Below are positions 35,544 through 46,320 of a stretch of 64,000 nt of DNA, piece by piece. Below the pieces are notes generated by a model. That model made no database searches. It was not told where the DNA came from and saw nothing but the letters and a program-made list of their open reading frames with translations. How positions within the stretch are numbered: the first letter of the stretch is position 1; each line of letters begins with the position of its first letter. The position numbers were made by a program, and so were the translations under genes. Origin of the DNA: Gibbula magus (Eukaryota > Mollusca > Gastropoda > Trochida > Trochidae); the NCBI GenBank assembly GCA_936450465.1, contig OW388299.1, positions 41,303,548-41,367,547 of the forward strand, written 5' to 3'.

Positions 35544-35576
35544 TTGGGGGGTGGAGGGGGGGGGGGGGGGGGGGAG
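35544..35576 (+). repeat. Poly-G tract in unit C
   Basis: GGGGGGTGGA is followed by about 22 G residues. Unit A at the same place (13,132-13,138) has only AGGGGGAG, so the tract expanded in C, or was inserted. Length is unreliable for the usual homopolymer reasons. Confidence 0.9.
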
Positions 35577-36089
35577 TCACTGTCTTCCTGCCGTCGTAAT
35601 TATACCATTAGTGCTTGCGTGCGAGCACGGACATCTTTTGACAGGATTTGTGTTATCTTTGTGTTTGGTTTTGGTAAAAAGTTAATAACTAGATTATCAG
35701 CATGATACCGGAGGGCTCATTGACGAAATCCATTATTCACCCACGTTCTTTGTCCTAATCATGTGCAAGTATCTAATTGATGTCACATTAAAGCCATGTG
35801 TGACGTTACAACTGAAACTGGTAAATTTATCCTTTCTTTATTACAACTGTTTGAGAGGCATTCTAGAAGTTGTTGTAATGGAAAGACAAGGATATGTAAT
35901 GTTTGATAACGGTATAAGGATCTATACCGAAACGTCGCCATTGTAAAATAAAGAAGTTGATCATCCATAAAACATCCTCGTCTTAAAAAATCAGCCATCC
36001 ACAAGGATGCTGGTTTTGACTGGGTAGTCTGGGTCCCTATGGAAGCGTATTGGGGTTAACGTGAACAACAATTTTTGAAAATATGATCT

Positions 36090-36300
36090 CCTAATCAGGA
36101 CATAGTATCTTTTAAATAGGACATACAATATCCTAATAAGAACAAAACATATCCTAATAAGGACATAACGTATCCTAATAAGGTCATAACATATCCTAAT
36201 TAGGACATAAAATATCCTAATAAGGACATAACATTTCCTAATTAGGACTTAACATATCCTAATAAGGACTAAATATCCCCTAATTAGGATTTAATATCTA
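36090..36300 (+). repeat. 20-21-bp minisatellite, unit C (about ten units)
   Basis: The longest of the three homologous arrays, with nearly regular CCTAATAAGGACATAACATA units alternating with CCTAATTAGG forms. Confidence 0.9.
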
Positions 36301-37824
36301 ATAATTTTCCTGAATTTAATATTTCAAGTAAACTCAGTAATGACACAAAATAACCTATAAAATCACAATTAATATGTCTACAACTGAACAGATTCAACTG
36401 TTTCTCTAGAAGTCATATTGTACATTTAAGTAAGAGCACATTTTAAAAAATTCAATGGCATTCGACTTATTTTCCCCAGACTTTGGAAATAGGAATAGTA
36501 TCCCTTTTACACAGTTTCACAGCTATGACATTTTGAGAGAACAAAACATATGACCTAATTGTAACTGAAGTTACATGGGATGAAATGACTTGAGTAACCT
36601 CTGTGGGGAGAAAATGACCATGTCATTTCAATGGAGGAAGTAATCAATAACATCAAAAGTCATTTCGAAACATCATTCCGAAAATGCCATGCTATTGGGT
36701 TGAAACTAATCTCAATGTACAACAAAAAGGTGAAAGAACTGACAAAGGTTATATCTCCGTAAATAACTGGATGTCCTGGCTTTGAAGAAGTGTGATATAG
36801 TAAATCTACTTGTGTTTGCCCTAATTCATGTGTTCAATTATCTGACGAATTACAGCTGTGTTCTGTGGCTGTGGGTGTTTTTGTTTCTGTTCTATTTCAC
36901 TGAAAGACTGCACTCAATCCCCCACACCTCACTGACTGACTGACAAACAACCTGCACACTGGTCAGCTCTCTTTCATCTCCAGACCACTCACAGTACAGG
37001 TGGAAACGTATCTGAAGACCTGCTGTGTTTGGTGTATCCTTAACACGAATTTATATGAACATTTTGATATCGTTTTTGTTTGCAGTAAAGCCGACACTTA
37101 AGTTTATATCTGTTTAAACAGATTTTTTTTTATATCTGGCATGATATACATTGCATATTTAATTGTATTATTTCTTGGAATGAAATCCTGCTGTGACCAA
37201 TTGATGTTTGTGGCTATGGTTAATATTTCTATTATTTCTGATCTACTTCACTGGAAGACTCCACCACAACACCTCCCTGACCGACTGATACACTCCCATG
37301 CACACCTGGTCGGCTCTCTTTCATCTCCAGATCACTCACAGTACAGGTGTGCAAGGATCCGACGGTGTAATGCGTTTGGTGTATCTACTGATCAACGTCT
37401 AACGTTTATATGATCTTTGTAGTCCTTTGAAGCCCTTCGTCATGGCGATGCATAATTCAATAAACACAGTTTAATTTTCTCCCAAAGCATGTATGTGTCT
37501 ATTTTAAATTGAAAACAAAAATATAGTGCCGTTAAAAGAAGTCAGCTTAATACCTGATTTTTACTCATTAAAACGAAACAACATTCCGAAAATGCCATGT
37601 AATTGAGATGAGGCTTATTTCGCGTCATAACGATCATGTTATGTGAAGATACTACAAACTATATATCTTTCTTGGTTTTGATGAAGTTTACCACCCCAGA
37701 ACAGTGAGGTTTTGTCTGTGTATGTACCAATCATTAAATATATATTTGGATGCATATCTATCATTAGAAAAATTATCGTAGGCCCTATAGCATTTACCCA
37801 CAAATCACTTACGATAGCATCGTT

Positions 37825-38100
37825 AAGGTGAGTTGGAGTTTAACGCCGCTTTCAAGAGTATTTCACTGCTTGTATTATTGCAGGGAGAAAGCTCGCAACG
37901 TCATGTAGCTATGCGTTGCGATGAAACCTGCGATCATCGGCTGAAACTGGCGAACCATGGGTGGTACTATGCTGAAATCCAGTGCAGCATTGCACCAAAA
38001 CCTATCTGCGTATAGAACATTTCTCTGCTGCACACAAAGGATTCGAGATTCGAACACCGGACCTCTTGAACCGAATCCGAATACCCCCCGGCGACCGTCC
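37825..38100 (-). mobile_element. tRNA-derived SINE (family 1), degenerate
   Basis: The body matches the family (TTTAACGCCGCTTTCAAGAGT, TATTTCACT, GCGAACCATGGGTGGTACTA). The minus-strand tRNA-like head at the right end is decayed: the B box region reads complement of GATTCGAACACCGG and the A box region is scarcely recognisable. No clear target duplication was found. Confidence 0.75.
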
Positions 38101-38681
38101 AAAACCAACCGTGGAATAATGTTATTCTTACAAGTTAAACTCCCTTTTCTGTTGTTTTTTTAGAATGTTTTAAAAATAATGGCTGCCATGCCGAAAATTT
38201 AATTGACCCGTCAGGTGCTTAATGTCTCCCAACAAAATTAAAGTTTAAACAGTTGAAGCTAAAAAAAGGAATGGTCTCCGATGCTCTTTTTATCTTTAAA
38301 TTAGACTTGAGTTTAGCTTTCCAAATGTTTTTTTTTTTAAAAAACTAATTTCAAAAACTTTTTTAAAGTTACATTAATCAGACTTTTTGTAGAGCCCTGA
38401 GAGCGTGATGGTTTGTACCTTCAATTTAAAAAAATACTGCAGAAGTAAAGAACTGTTATAAGCGCAATAAGCTCCATTGATATTTAATGCATCAATACCC
38501 ATATGGTCCGCTATTTCCAGCCATTGCTCTAAACAACATGAAAAACCGTGATGTTTCAGCCGTGAATGTAATGAGATATTTGTGAAGTAAAACCAAAAGT
38601 CATCTCCTGTTCATTACACAATGTCGATCACAATACTGAGGTCAAATAACCTTTAAATAAGTAAAAGTCACATCAATGGAG

Positions 38682-39021
38682 GTGAGGTGAGGTGAGTTGG
38701 TGTTTAACGCCGCTTTCAAGAGTATTTCACTTATATCACGGCTGCTAGTATTATGGCAGGGAGAAAGCCTGCAACGCCATGTGGCTATGCATTGCGGTGA
38801 AACCTGCGAGCAACGGCTGGAACTAGCGAACGCATACAGTTTCAAAGATGTTTTCAATGTTGTGCACTGTTCAAATTGTTCAGTGTAGCATTGCACCCAA
38901 ACCTGACTGCGTGTAGAACTGTTCTCTACTGCAGACAAAGTTGCCGTGCCCCTGGCGGGATTCGAACCCCGGACCTCTTGATCCGAAGCCGAACGCGCTA
39001 ACCACTGCGCTATCCCGCCCC
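38682..39021 (-). mobile_element. tRNA-derived SINE (family 1) with 13-bp target duplication
   Basis: Flanked by the exact direct repeat CACATCAATGGAG (38,669-38,681 and 39,022-39,034). The tRNA-like head is intact on the minus strand: A box within GGATAGCGCAGTGGTTAGCG and B box GGTTCGAATCCCGCC. The 3' end is a short (CTCAC)n. In the middle, the usual CATGGGTGGTACTATGC segment is replaced by about 49 bp identical to sequence just outside the right flank (39,069-39,117), a probable templated repair event. Confidence 0.9.
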
Positions 39022-39199
39022 CACATCAATGGAGAATAATATGTATATAAGGTTGGATGAAAGTGACGCATACAGTTTCAAAGATGTTTTCAATGTTGTG
39101 CACTGTTCAAATTGTTTTTATTTATTCATTGAGTAAATTATTGTTCACTCAAATCGACCATTGAAACATTCAAATCGAAATGTGCATGGTAACATTAGT

Positions 39200-39665
39200 C
39201 GATCCCGTTTACATGGAAACATAGTGAAATATCTATAGGGTTGTCATCCTGTCTTCTCACGTTTCCAGATAAATTACAAAATAAATTCAAATAAAAGGTT
39301 TAAAGCACAATTATTTAAGATTATGTTCCGAAAGTCGAGTGGACATCACATAAAAATCTCATTTTTATGATTATGGTCCAAAAGTTTCTCAAATCTTGTG
39401 GAAATCGCATGTAAAGTTTTGGAGACTCTGACATGACTTTCTCATTGAGTCATTGGCATCAATAATAAAGTCAGGTTTTCATGGAAACCACAAACAAATA
39501 AACTTGATGTTTAGATCTAACCCTCAAAAGGCACATCTTGGGATCATGGATGACATCAGGTATAATCGAAGGTATAATTTGGGCGCGTTGCTTCGGAAAA
39601 GAATACTCCTCCATTGTCATTGCAAAAGGTCATGTTTCTATGGAAACCACAACAAATAAAATTCG
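39200..39665. repeat. Diverged interspersed repeat with TTTCCATGGAAAC-type motifs
   Basis: Contains two TGGAAACCACAA(A)CAAATAAA blocks (about 39,483 and 39,640) and an AAAGGCACATCTTGGGATCAT phrase. That phrase echoes 52,543-52,580 and the complement of 42,070-42,120. These appear to be old copies of one interspersed family; no coding capacity is recognised. Confidence 0.4.
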
Positions 39666-39792
39666 CACAAAGTTCTAGTTGAATCGTGATCGAATATCTT
39701 AAAAGTACATGGTGGTTCTGAATTTAAACTTTAATCACTGAAAATATAAACTTTTGAATTGGCTGCTTCAGTTCAAAACTCAACTTTCAAAC

Positions 39793-39870
39793 GCAAGGCA
39801 TAACTCATACCAGTCTCCATTACTGGCTGATTTAAGCCAGTAATGGAGACTGGCAAGAGTAATGCCTTGC
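39793..39870. mobile_element. 36-bp-arm hairpin, MITE-like
   Basis: Left arm 39,793-39,828 and right arm 39,835-39,870 pair with three mismatches around the 6-nt loop GATTTA. Each arm contains CCAGTCTCCATTACTGGCT or its complement. Weaker symmetry may extend outward. A hairpin insertion or tiny MITE is most likely; no target duplication is clear. Confidence 0.7.
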
Positions 39871-40199
39871 ATTGGTAAGTTGTTAAAAACCAATCTCATG
39901 AAATCCTTACGTTTTTGTCTTTTCATTACAGTCGATCAGTACTAAGGCAAGAACATTCTGAACGAACGCAGGCCTGTGATTGGTCGGTGAGTGTCACGTT
40001 CACGTGGTTTTATTGAGATTGGTTCAAAACAAACTATAATAGTAAAAAGCAGATTAAATCAATATATAATTCAAATATCATCTTAATGTCGTGTTTCATC
40101 TTACAAAATAACGCGCATAAAGTTCATGTTCAGCTAATGATTGTCAAGTTCAACATGGAAATCATCATCCGGTGCAGCTCGTCCACGATTCTGACAATC

Positions 40200-40517
40200 G
40201 TGAGGTGAGGTGAGGTGAGGTGAGGTGAGGTGAGGTGAGGTGAGGTGAGGTGGGGTAAGGTGGGATAGAGTATTTCACTTAGATTGTATATCACGGCTGC
40301 TAGTATTACTGCAGGGAGAAAGCCCGCAACGTATGCGAGCATAGTCTGGAACTAGCGAACCATGGGTGGTACTGCACTGAAATTCAGTGCACCCAAACCT
40401 TACTACGTGTAGAACAGTTCTCTACTGCAGACAAAGTTGCCGTGCCCCTGGCGGGATTCGAACCCCGGACCTCTTTATCCGAAGCCGAACGCGTTAACCA
40501 CTGCGCTATCCCGCCCC
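40200..40517 (-). mobile_element. tRNA-derived SINE (family 1) with expanded pentanucleotide tail
   Basis: The minus-strand head is well preserved (B box GGTTCGAATCC, complement at about 40,454-40,464; A-box-like GGATAGCGCAGTGGTTAACG). The internal body is shortened between GCAACGTATGCGAGC and AGTCTGGAACTAGCG. The 3' end, at the left, has expanded into about 12 copies of GTGAG (40,201-40,260). Confidence 0.85.
40201..40262 (+). repeat. (GTGAG)n array at a SINE 3' end
   Basis: About twelve tandem GTGAG pentamers, the last ones degenerating to GTGGGGTAAG. The same pentamer occurs two or three times at the 3' ends of the SINEs at 19,451, 38,682 and 55,245, so it is the SINE's own tail, expanded here. 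Confidence 0.9.
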
Positions 40518-40524
40518 ATACACT

Positions 40525-41040
40525 GAAAATGAATATATATTTAACTAAATCAATCACCCATCCTATCATGATAATCCTAACGTAATACCAGAAATGCTAA
40601 TACACTATATTAACACTATCACTATATACTGAATTGAACTGAACGGACACATGGACTAGAATCGAAACTAGTCACAGGACAAGCCTCTCACTACCTAAGA
40701 CAATATTATGAAGTTCATGGTCAAATGCTTGATGAGTTATTACACTTATTTAGTATGCACATGTATGGTGTAATAAACTAAACTAGAACTAAATATGTTA
40801 GGTTAAATGAGAGAAGGTGATACATGTATGTGTGCCTGACTTTGTGAATGAATGTCACTTTCGTTTATTTTCACAATTAATTATTCATTTTTCTTCATAT
40901 TATATTTAACTTGTGATATTGTTGTGATATGTAGAGATCCACTGAACCCTACAAGTGCACGTTACGTTCCTCCCAACATACATGTGTACATATGTACCTC
41001 TGTTACATAAAGACGACTTTTATTCTCTTTATTTGGATAT
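40525..41040. other. Unrecognised non-coding stretch
   Basis: No exon, RNA gene or repeat recognised between the SINE and the palindromic array. Confidence 0.35.
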
Positions 41041-41044
41041 TAAA

Positions 41045-41245
41045 AACAACTCGTAATAACGAGAAATAAAGTCGTAATTACGAGTTTTTAATCTCGTAAT
41101 TACGAGACACGAATTCGTAATTACGAGATTAAAAACTTGTAATTACGAGACATGAAGTCGTAATTACGAGATTAAAAACTTGTAATTACGAGAAATAATC
41201 ACTTAATTACAAGAATAAAGTCGTAATTACGAGATTAAAATAATT
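41045..41245. repeat. Tandem array of a CTCGTAATTACGAG palindrome
   Basis: About ten copies of the near-perfect palindrome TCGTAATTACGA or one-base variants (CTTGTAATTACGAG) are spaced by short AT-rich linkers such as ATTAAAAACT and ACATGAAG. Every unit is self-complementary, so the whole region can fold into cruciforms or a chain of hairpins. No flanking duplication is evident. Confidence 0.85.
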
Positions 41246-41406
41246 CTTTTTGTTTTCTAATTTGGCGCTTACAGGCTTTCGAACTAATCAGATACCAAGA
41301 CCGAAAACTATGGGCTACCAATCTCACTGAACTCACTGTCGTGTTGGCAAAGAGATGGGATAACTAGTATATACTTGAAAATGATTGTGTGAATAATGTT
41401 GTATTG

Positions 41407-41430
41407 CATGCATGCATGCATGCATGCATG
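41407..41430. repeat. (CATG)n palindromic microsatellite
   Basis: Six tandem CATG units (GCATGCATG...) form a self-complementary stretch of about 24 bp. Confidence 0.9.
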
Positions 41431-41844
41431 GAATTGTAATTTTATGACTTCTAATAAGCATTAGATTGCAATTAGAATAATATTTGAAAACAAATAATGC
41501 TCTCCAAATCAATCGAACGAAGTCACGACCTAGTCTTTGTCGATGCTTCTGTCAGTTTCAATCAATGCATGTGACTGCACGCAGAGCACGGACGTTGTTC
41601 ATTTCATCTTGTGGTGCACGGATTTCATGAGTGTCATGTTGCGAATTTATACTTTCGCGTGAAACACACAATCGACAGCGCATTCCTCATTCCTTTTGCA
41701 ATAATTTTCTTCAGATGAACGCATTGATAGGTTTCTCAACAGTACGACTCTCACGATAAAATGACACAACACAAGAAAGGCAATTTTATAAGTCTAGAAA
41801 TATTATGAAAAGGATGTGTGTATATATGTACAAATAGCAACATG

Positions 41845-42180
41845 GAGACTGCATTGTCGGGGGACGTAGACGCCTGTGCGTCCGGGTTTCGTTTGCGGAC
41901 AATAACTCAACACTCAATGGAACTTGATATGGGGAACAACCATCATATGTCGTTGTGTCTTTTGGGTTTTTGAACTTCCTTTGAATTTTAGTTTGTCCGT
42001 TTCCATGGAGACATTACTGAAAATTTTATTTCCGGACCAGAATTTAAAAATCTGTAAGGCATAGCTCAATGAAACTTGGTATGCGGAACAGTCATCATAT
42101 GTAGATGTGCCTTTTGGGGTATTAGACTTCTTTGGATTATATTTATTGCCGTTTCCATGACAACATACTATACTATTTCA
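41845..42180. repeat. Two tandem copies of an interspersed repeat (about 130-140 bp)
   Basis: The series ATAACTCAACACTCAATGGAACTTG, CATCATATGTCGTTG, TGTCTTTTGGGTTTTTGAACTTC, then CGTTTCCATGGAGAC is repeated as ATAGCTCAATGAAACTTGG, CATCATATGTAGATG, TGCCTTTTGGGGTATTAGACTTC, CGTTTCCATGACAAC. A weaker relative lies at about 55,480-55,640. Function unknown. Confidence 0.6.
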
Positions 42181-42389
42181 TAAAAATGCACCACAATATA
42201 GGATCGACGCATATAGTCGGTAGAAGAAATGGAGAAACGAGTTACAAGCCCTTCACTATCTAGGGATCGTCCCTGTAACTGAAATGAACATTTTCTAGAT
42301 TGTGATCATTCCTAGATTGTTCAGGTCTAATATCTGCATATTGTGATCATTCCAAGATTGCACGAAACATAATATATGTTATTTCTGTT

Positions 42390-42600
42390 CCACTTCACTG
42401 TAATACGCCACAAATCCATGGACAACTGACACACCACCTGCACACCTGCTCGGCTCTCTTTCATCTTCAGATCAATCACAGTACAGGTGTGCACAGATCC
42501 GACGGTATGACGCTTTGGGTTTATCTAATGATTATCTGACGTTTATATGATCCTTGCACTCCTTTGAAGCCCTGCAACGTGACGATGTATTACTAAAAAG
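42390..42600 (+). repeat. CCGACTGACA-family interspersed repeat
   Basis: Contains TCTGTTCCACTTCACTGTAA, CAACTGACACACCACCTGCAC, CTCGGCTCTCTTTCATCTTC, CAGTACAGGTGTGCA and ATCCGACGGT, matching the order of the copies in the array units. It stands alone outside the array. Confidence 0.7.
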
Positions 42601-42604
42601 CCTC

Positions 42605-44955
42605 GATATCTTTACACGGAATATAAAAAAAAATAAGATCAAATTAGAATAGTGGAAGCGTTTTTTGCATATAACTTAAAAAATTACTCTCTTCTTTCTG
42701 CTTTCTACTACTGCAGTATGCCTTGTCTAGTTCAAACATTTAGTCTATGAAAGTTTATAAAATATATTACCTTCACCGCCGTAACAAAGAAGGTCTTTGC
42801 CGAACCCTTTATTTAATGTATTTCCTCTTTTAGGTGATAACAAAGAAGGCACATATCTGCTTATATGTCTTTACAGTAACAATTTCTAATGAAAACGAAT
42901 GACGCTTTGATTTCTGTAAATTCCCCTTGACCTTGAAGTATTACACATGAAAATGGTGCATTATGTTTAAGAAATAGAAGTTAGAAGTACATGTAACGTT
43001 CTTGTGATAGGAACTTTAAACACAAAGAGATGAAGGGGTTTTGCTGTAATAGCTCTGATCTTTCCTGTAACAAATATATACCGTACAGGAAAGAATGGAA
43101 CATGAAATACAATATATCTTAGATATTGCAATTAAAAAAAAAGATTGATCCCTTTAGCTACCAGAACTATAGTCTGTGTTGCTTTTAACAACCCAGATTA
43201 AATTACAGACTCATACTTCTTTTCATTTGGACAACATTTTGGAAATAAGCCATTTTGCCAAATATATATGTCTGAATGCCAGAGCACGTTGCTAGTTTTG
43301 TGAAGCAAAATAGCATTGAGCACGACAGGATTTTTTCCTGACAGAAGGAGGAAAGATATTTTTCCTGTGACAAAATGTCAGTGTGAAAAAAATAAATATT
43401 GAAAAAAGCACCCTCAATATTCACAACTGAATTCTAATGCTGTGTGAGAGTTTAAAATAAATCACTCTTTTCATGAAAAAAAAGTAGATTTTGTTACAGA
43501 TTTCTTCAGAAAAATGACTCAAGTTGACATTTTGTAAAATGAGGACTACAATTGTAATGGTACTGACTTTGTTTACCAAGAATAACCTTTGTCCATGTGC
43601 CTAAACTACCAAATCAAGTTAAGGTTTCAGGTACCAACAATCATAATTTTTGTTACCGAGTTGACTTTTGCACATCATTGGTAAAATGTCATCCTTTTTT
43701 TCATCAAATATTGACAAATGTTGTAAATGTGCTGTAACATTCAATTTAACTGCATTTTCCCCAGTTCCAATTAATTAAACTTTTGTCTTTGTTTTAGAGG
43801 GGTCATTACAAATAACAAATATTAACAATCAGTAGGTCACTTTTAGGTTAAAAGTTCATAGAGCTGTTACTCGTGACTTTTGATTAAAAAGCAGACACGA
43901 AAGTTTGACCAGTTAACTTATAAGGATGGAAATACTCACATGACAGTAACTTACATTCACTTTCATTTCTCAGTAACATGTGTAAAAGTAAAAAGTGTAT
44001 AAATGCAAAATCTGATATGAATCTGAATAAATTTGTCTTTGTTATACTGCTAGATTATGATTCTATTACTTCATATGGTGACTTTCACTGACACATTGCC
44101 TTCTTTCTTATCCCATAACCTTTCCTGCTGAAAAACGTGGGAGTGCTTAACTTTTTTTCATAAGTACAGATTGAATTGATACATATAAGAAATATTTAAA
44201 AAAAAATTGTACACACTTACTTACAAACGACAGTCGTTTTTAGCCATTTTCAAATCAAATTAATCAACTTAAAAATAACTGGAGAATATATTTACAAATG
44301 AAAGTGTTGTGTTAGTCACTTTAGATGTTTACATTTACATTAAACATAAACATTCTAATCGTTTTCGTTGATGTAGACATCTTAGAAAATGGACAGGAAT
44401 TGTCCACATTTTTAAGAATATCTCATACAAACAATCAATCATGCAACGGATGAGAGAAGTGATTTATTTAACGTCAGAAAAACGAATATAGATGTATCCG
44501 TTTCACATCGCAAAATTCCTTTGCGTAACAGTCAGGATTTTTATTTTATAATCTTAGATCGTTTTTTTAGAATCTACATGTTATCGTGTGTTCTTAATTG
44601 ATACAATAAAAAACTAACATGATTGTTTGCATCTGATTCATGTTTCAAGGTACGTTTACTTGAAAGTTTGAAATTCCATCTTATATGTTATATATGTTTT
44701 TAGAATCTACAAGTGTATGTTCGTGTTTGTACTCAACGTTAAAGAACACAGAAAACTTGAAAACAGATTCATAAGCATGTTATGATTAGAACAATACTTC
44801 TGATACCATATCTGCCCTAATTTTTGATACTATGTTTTGTTATGTTTATATATGTTTTTATCGCTTGCTGGTAAACAGACAACCTTATACAACAACGTAC
44901 TCTCTAGTAGGTCTATTTGCTGAGGTTTTCCCCGCAAGAACTCGATTATCTTGTC
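42605..44955. other. Long unrecognised non-coding stretch
   Basis: Over 2.3 kb of AT-rich DNA with only short reading frames, the longest 73 codons at 43,203-43,424 on minus. I recognise no domain, splice-supported exon, RNA gene, tandem array or transposon end. Confidence 0.35.
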
Positions 44956-44965
44956 CCACAGTTAA

Positions 44966-45435
44966 AGGTCCATCCATTGTGTTTCATAAAATTTCATTTG
45001 GCTTTAATGCATTCCAACACACCATATGTGCTGTTTATAGTATAAATAAATTCACTCAGCTTAAATATTCATCCGAAATCACTAAACATATCATAATTAC
45101 TAGTTTCCAATTAAAATCGAGTAACATCATTATGTATGTGTAGAAACCGAAACTGCACGTCCAATTTACATGCACAGTAGTAAAATGACAAAATTTGTTG
45201 TTTTGTTGCTTATGAATAGGATTCCAAAATTACATTTGACTCATTGGCGCGCGTCAATCGTGATGCATTGTCCGGTTTTCGATCAGAAATCACTACTTTT
45301 ACCTTCATATCGTCAATATGCTAAGTCGACTATATTCAAAATGGTAGTTTTCGGTAACAGTCGCTACTTCTCGATAAAGTAACACCATTTATAACGTTTG
45401 GAATATGTGATCCCAACAACAAAATGGATGTACCT
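44966..45435 (-). mobile_element. TTAA-type MITE, second full copy
   Basis: Inverted relative to the 1,379-1,868 copy. The left end is TTAA (44,962-44,965) then AGGTCCATCCATT; the right end is GGATGTACCT then TTAG (45,436-45,439), a one-base change from TTAA. Internal order is the reverse of the first copy. Length is 470 bp. No transposase. Confidence 0.8.
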
Positions 45436-45973
45436 TTAGCAGGGCTTTGACCGAAAGACATACGAGTACCCTGGTACATAGTCACTCTCAGTCTCTCGTG
45501 AGCAGAGTTTCCTTATCAAGCTCTGATTATTGCCGGATCTGAAAATGAATTGAAAACCAAGCCACTGACTTACACATGGACTCCTTAATGACCATTACTG
45601 TTCTTCAGATGACCTTTAAACATCTCTTTCCTCTTGTTGATGACCTCAACATGAGCTCACTTGCGCTTTGGCATTGCCTATTTCCAATTTAATTCTTTTA
45701 TTTCGTTTTTTTGGCCAGCGGTCAATGTACGATGCATATAAACACAATTTATAGAGAAGACAATAAAACTTAACTGAAAGCAGCAATACATTTTGTATAA
45801 AATCGCTGCGCAACGCTACACGATTTTATAAATTGTTTTGCTGATATACTTCGATAGATGCACAAAACATGTAAAACAAGTCTTAAATGTTTCGTCTTTG
45901 GATTTGTATTCGAAATGCGGCGATGGCGGCTAGCCTCATTCTCTTTTCAAAGAGGTTACTCAACTCAGTTCTT

Positions 45974-46210
45974 CTATCGTAACTCTATTGTATATGGAGC
46001 ATATGTCATGATTCTAGCAAAATCCCCTGTTCTCAAACATTTTGTAACTCTATTAACGTCCTTACTTGTATTCAAATAACCATCCTCTTTCATCTGCGAC
46101 CGAATTTTTATTAAGAGATATGAAATCAACTCTAGAAATTCATTCGGAGGTAATTCTGAAATTTCCTCATTGCACGCTTTTAAAAATAAGTAACTTTTCT
46201 TCATCAACAT
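45974..46210 (-). CDS. Unknown 78-codon protein-like reading frame
   Basis: Minus-strand frame beginning MLMKKSYLFLKACNEE and containing an acidic/amphipathic stretch (ELPPNEFLELISYLL) then SQMKEDGYLNTSKDVNR. The composition is less biased than most frames in this window, suggesting a coding remnant: a lost exon or a transposon-domain fragment. In-frame stops (TAA, TGA) lie just upstream of the methionine. No splice sites can be confirmed and no family is recognised. It lies 110 bp outside the left end of the 6.7-kb element. A chance frame is quite possible. Confidence 0.2.
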   Translation of the reverse strand: MLMKKSYLFLKACNEEISELPPNEFLELISYLLIKIRSQMKEDGYLNTSKDVNRVTKCLRTGDFARIMTYAPYTIELR

Positions 46211-46320
46211 CCATAATCATTAGATTGGATCAAGGTGAACAGCAACTGCACCTTATAAGAGTAAGAAGGGGGGTCTATTCATTTTGACAGTTACGGGAAC
46301 AAATATTTTGAGACATCGTC

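Larger units (their letters stand above)
30430..37775 (+). repeat. Unit C (partial) of the 10-kb tandem array
   Basis: Begins with sequence matching A from about 9,400 (GTGCAATTTG, GGAAACCA, GAAATGAAATAAAAAGAAA). It runs collinearly to about 37,775, where a TATCTATCATTAGAAAA phrase matches A at 16,494-16,511 and the similarity ends. The second part of the unit (A 16,520-20,440) is missing. C retains segments lost elsewhere: 31,990-33,235, which A lacks, and 33,240-33,680, which B lacks. Confidence 0.85.

Noticed and set aside
38930..39020. Possible functional tRNA genes (A and B boxes at 5.7, 19.7, 38.9, 40.5 and 58.5 kb)
   Set aside because: Each is followed by a conserved SINE body and flanked by target duplications or simple tails; the heads do not fold into clean cloverleafs, so they are SINE promoters.
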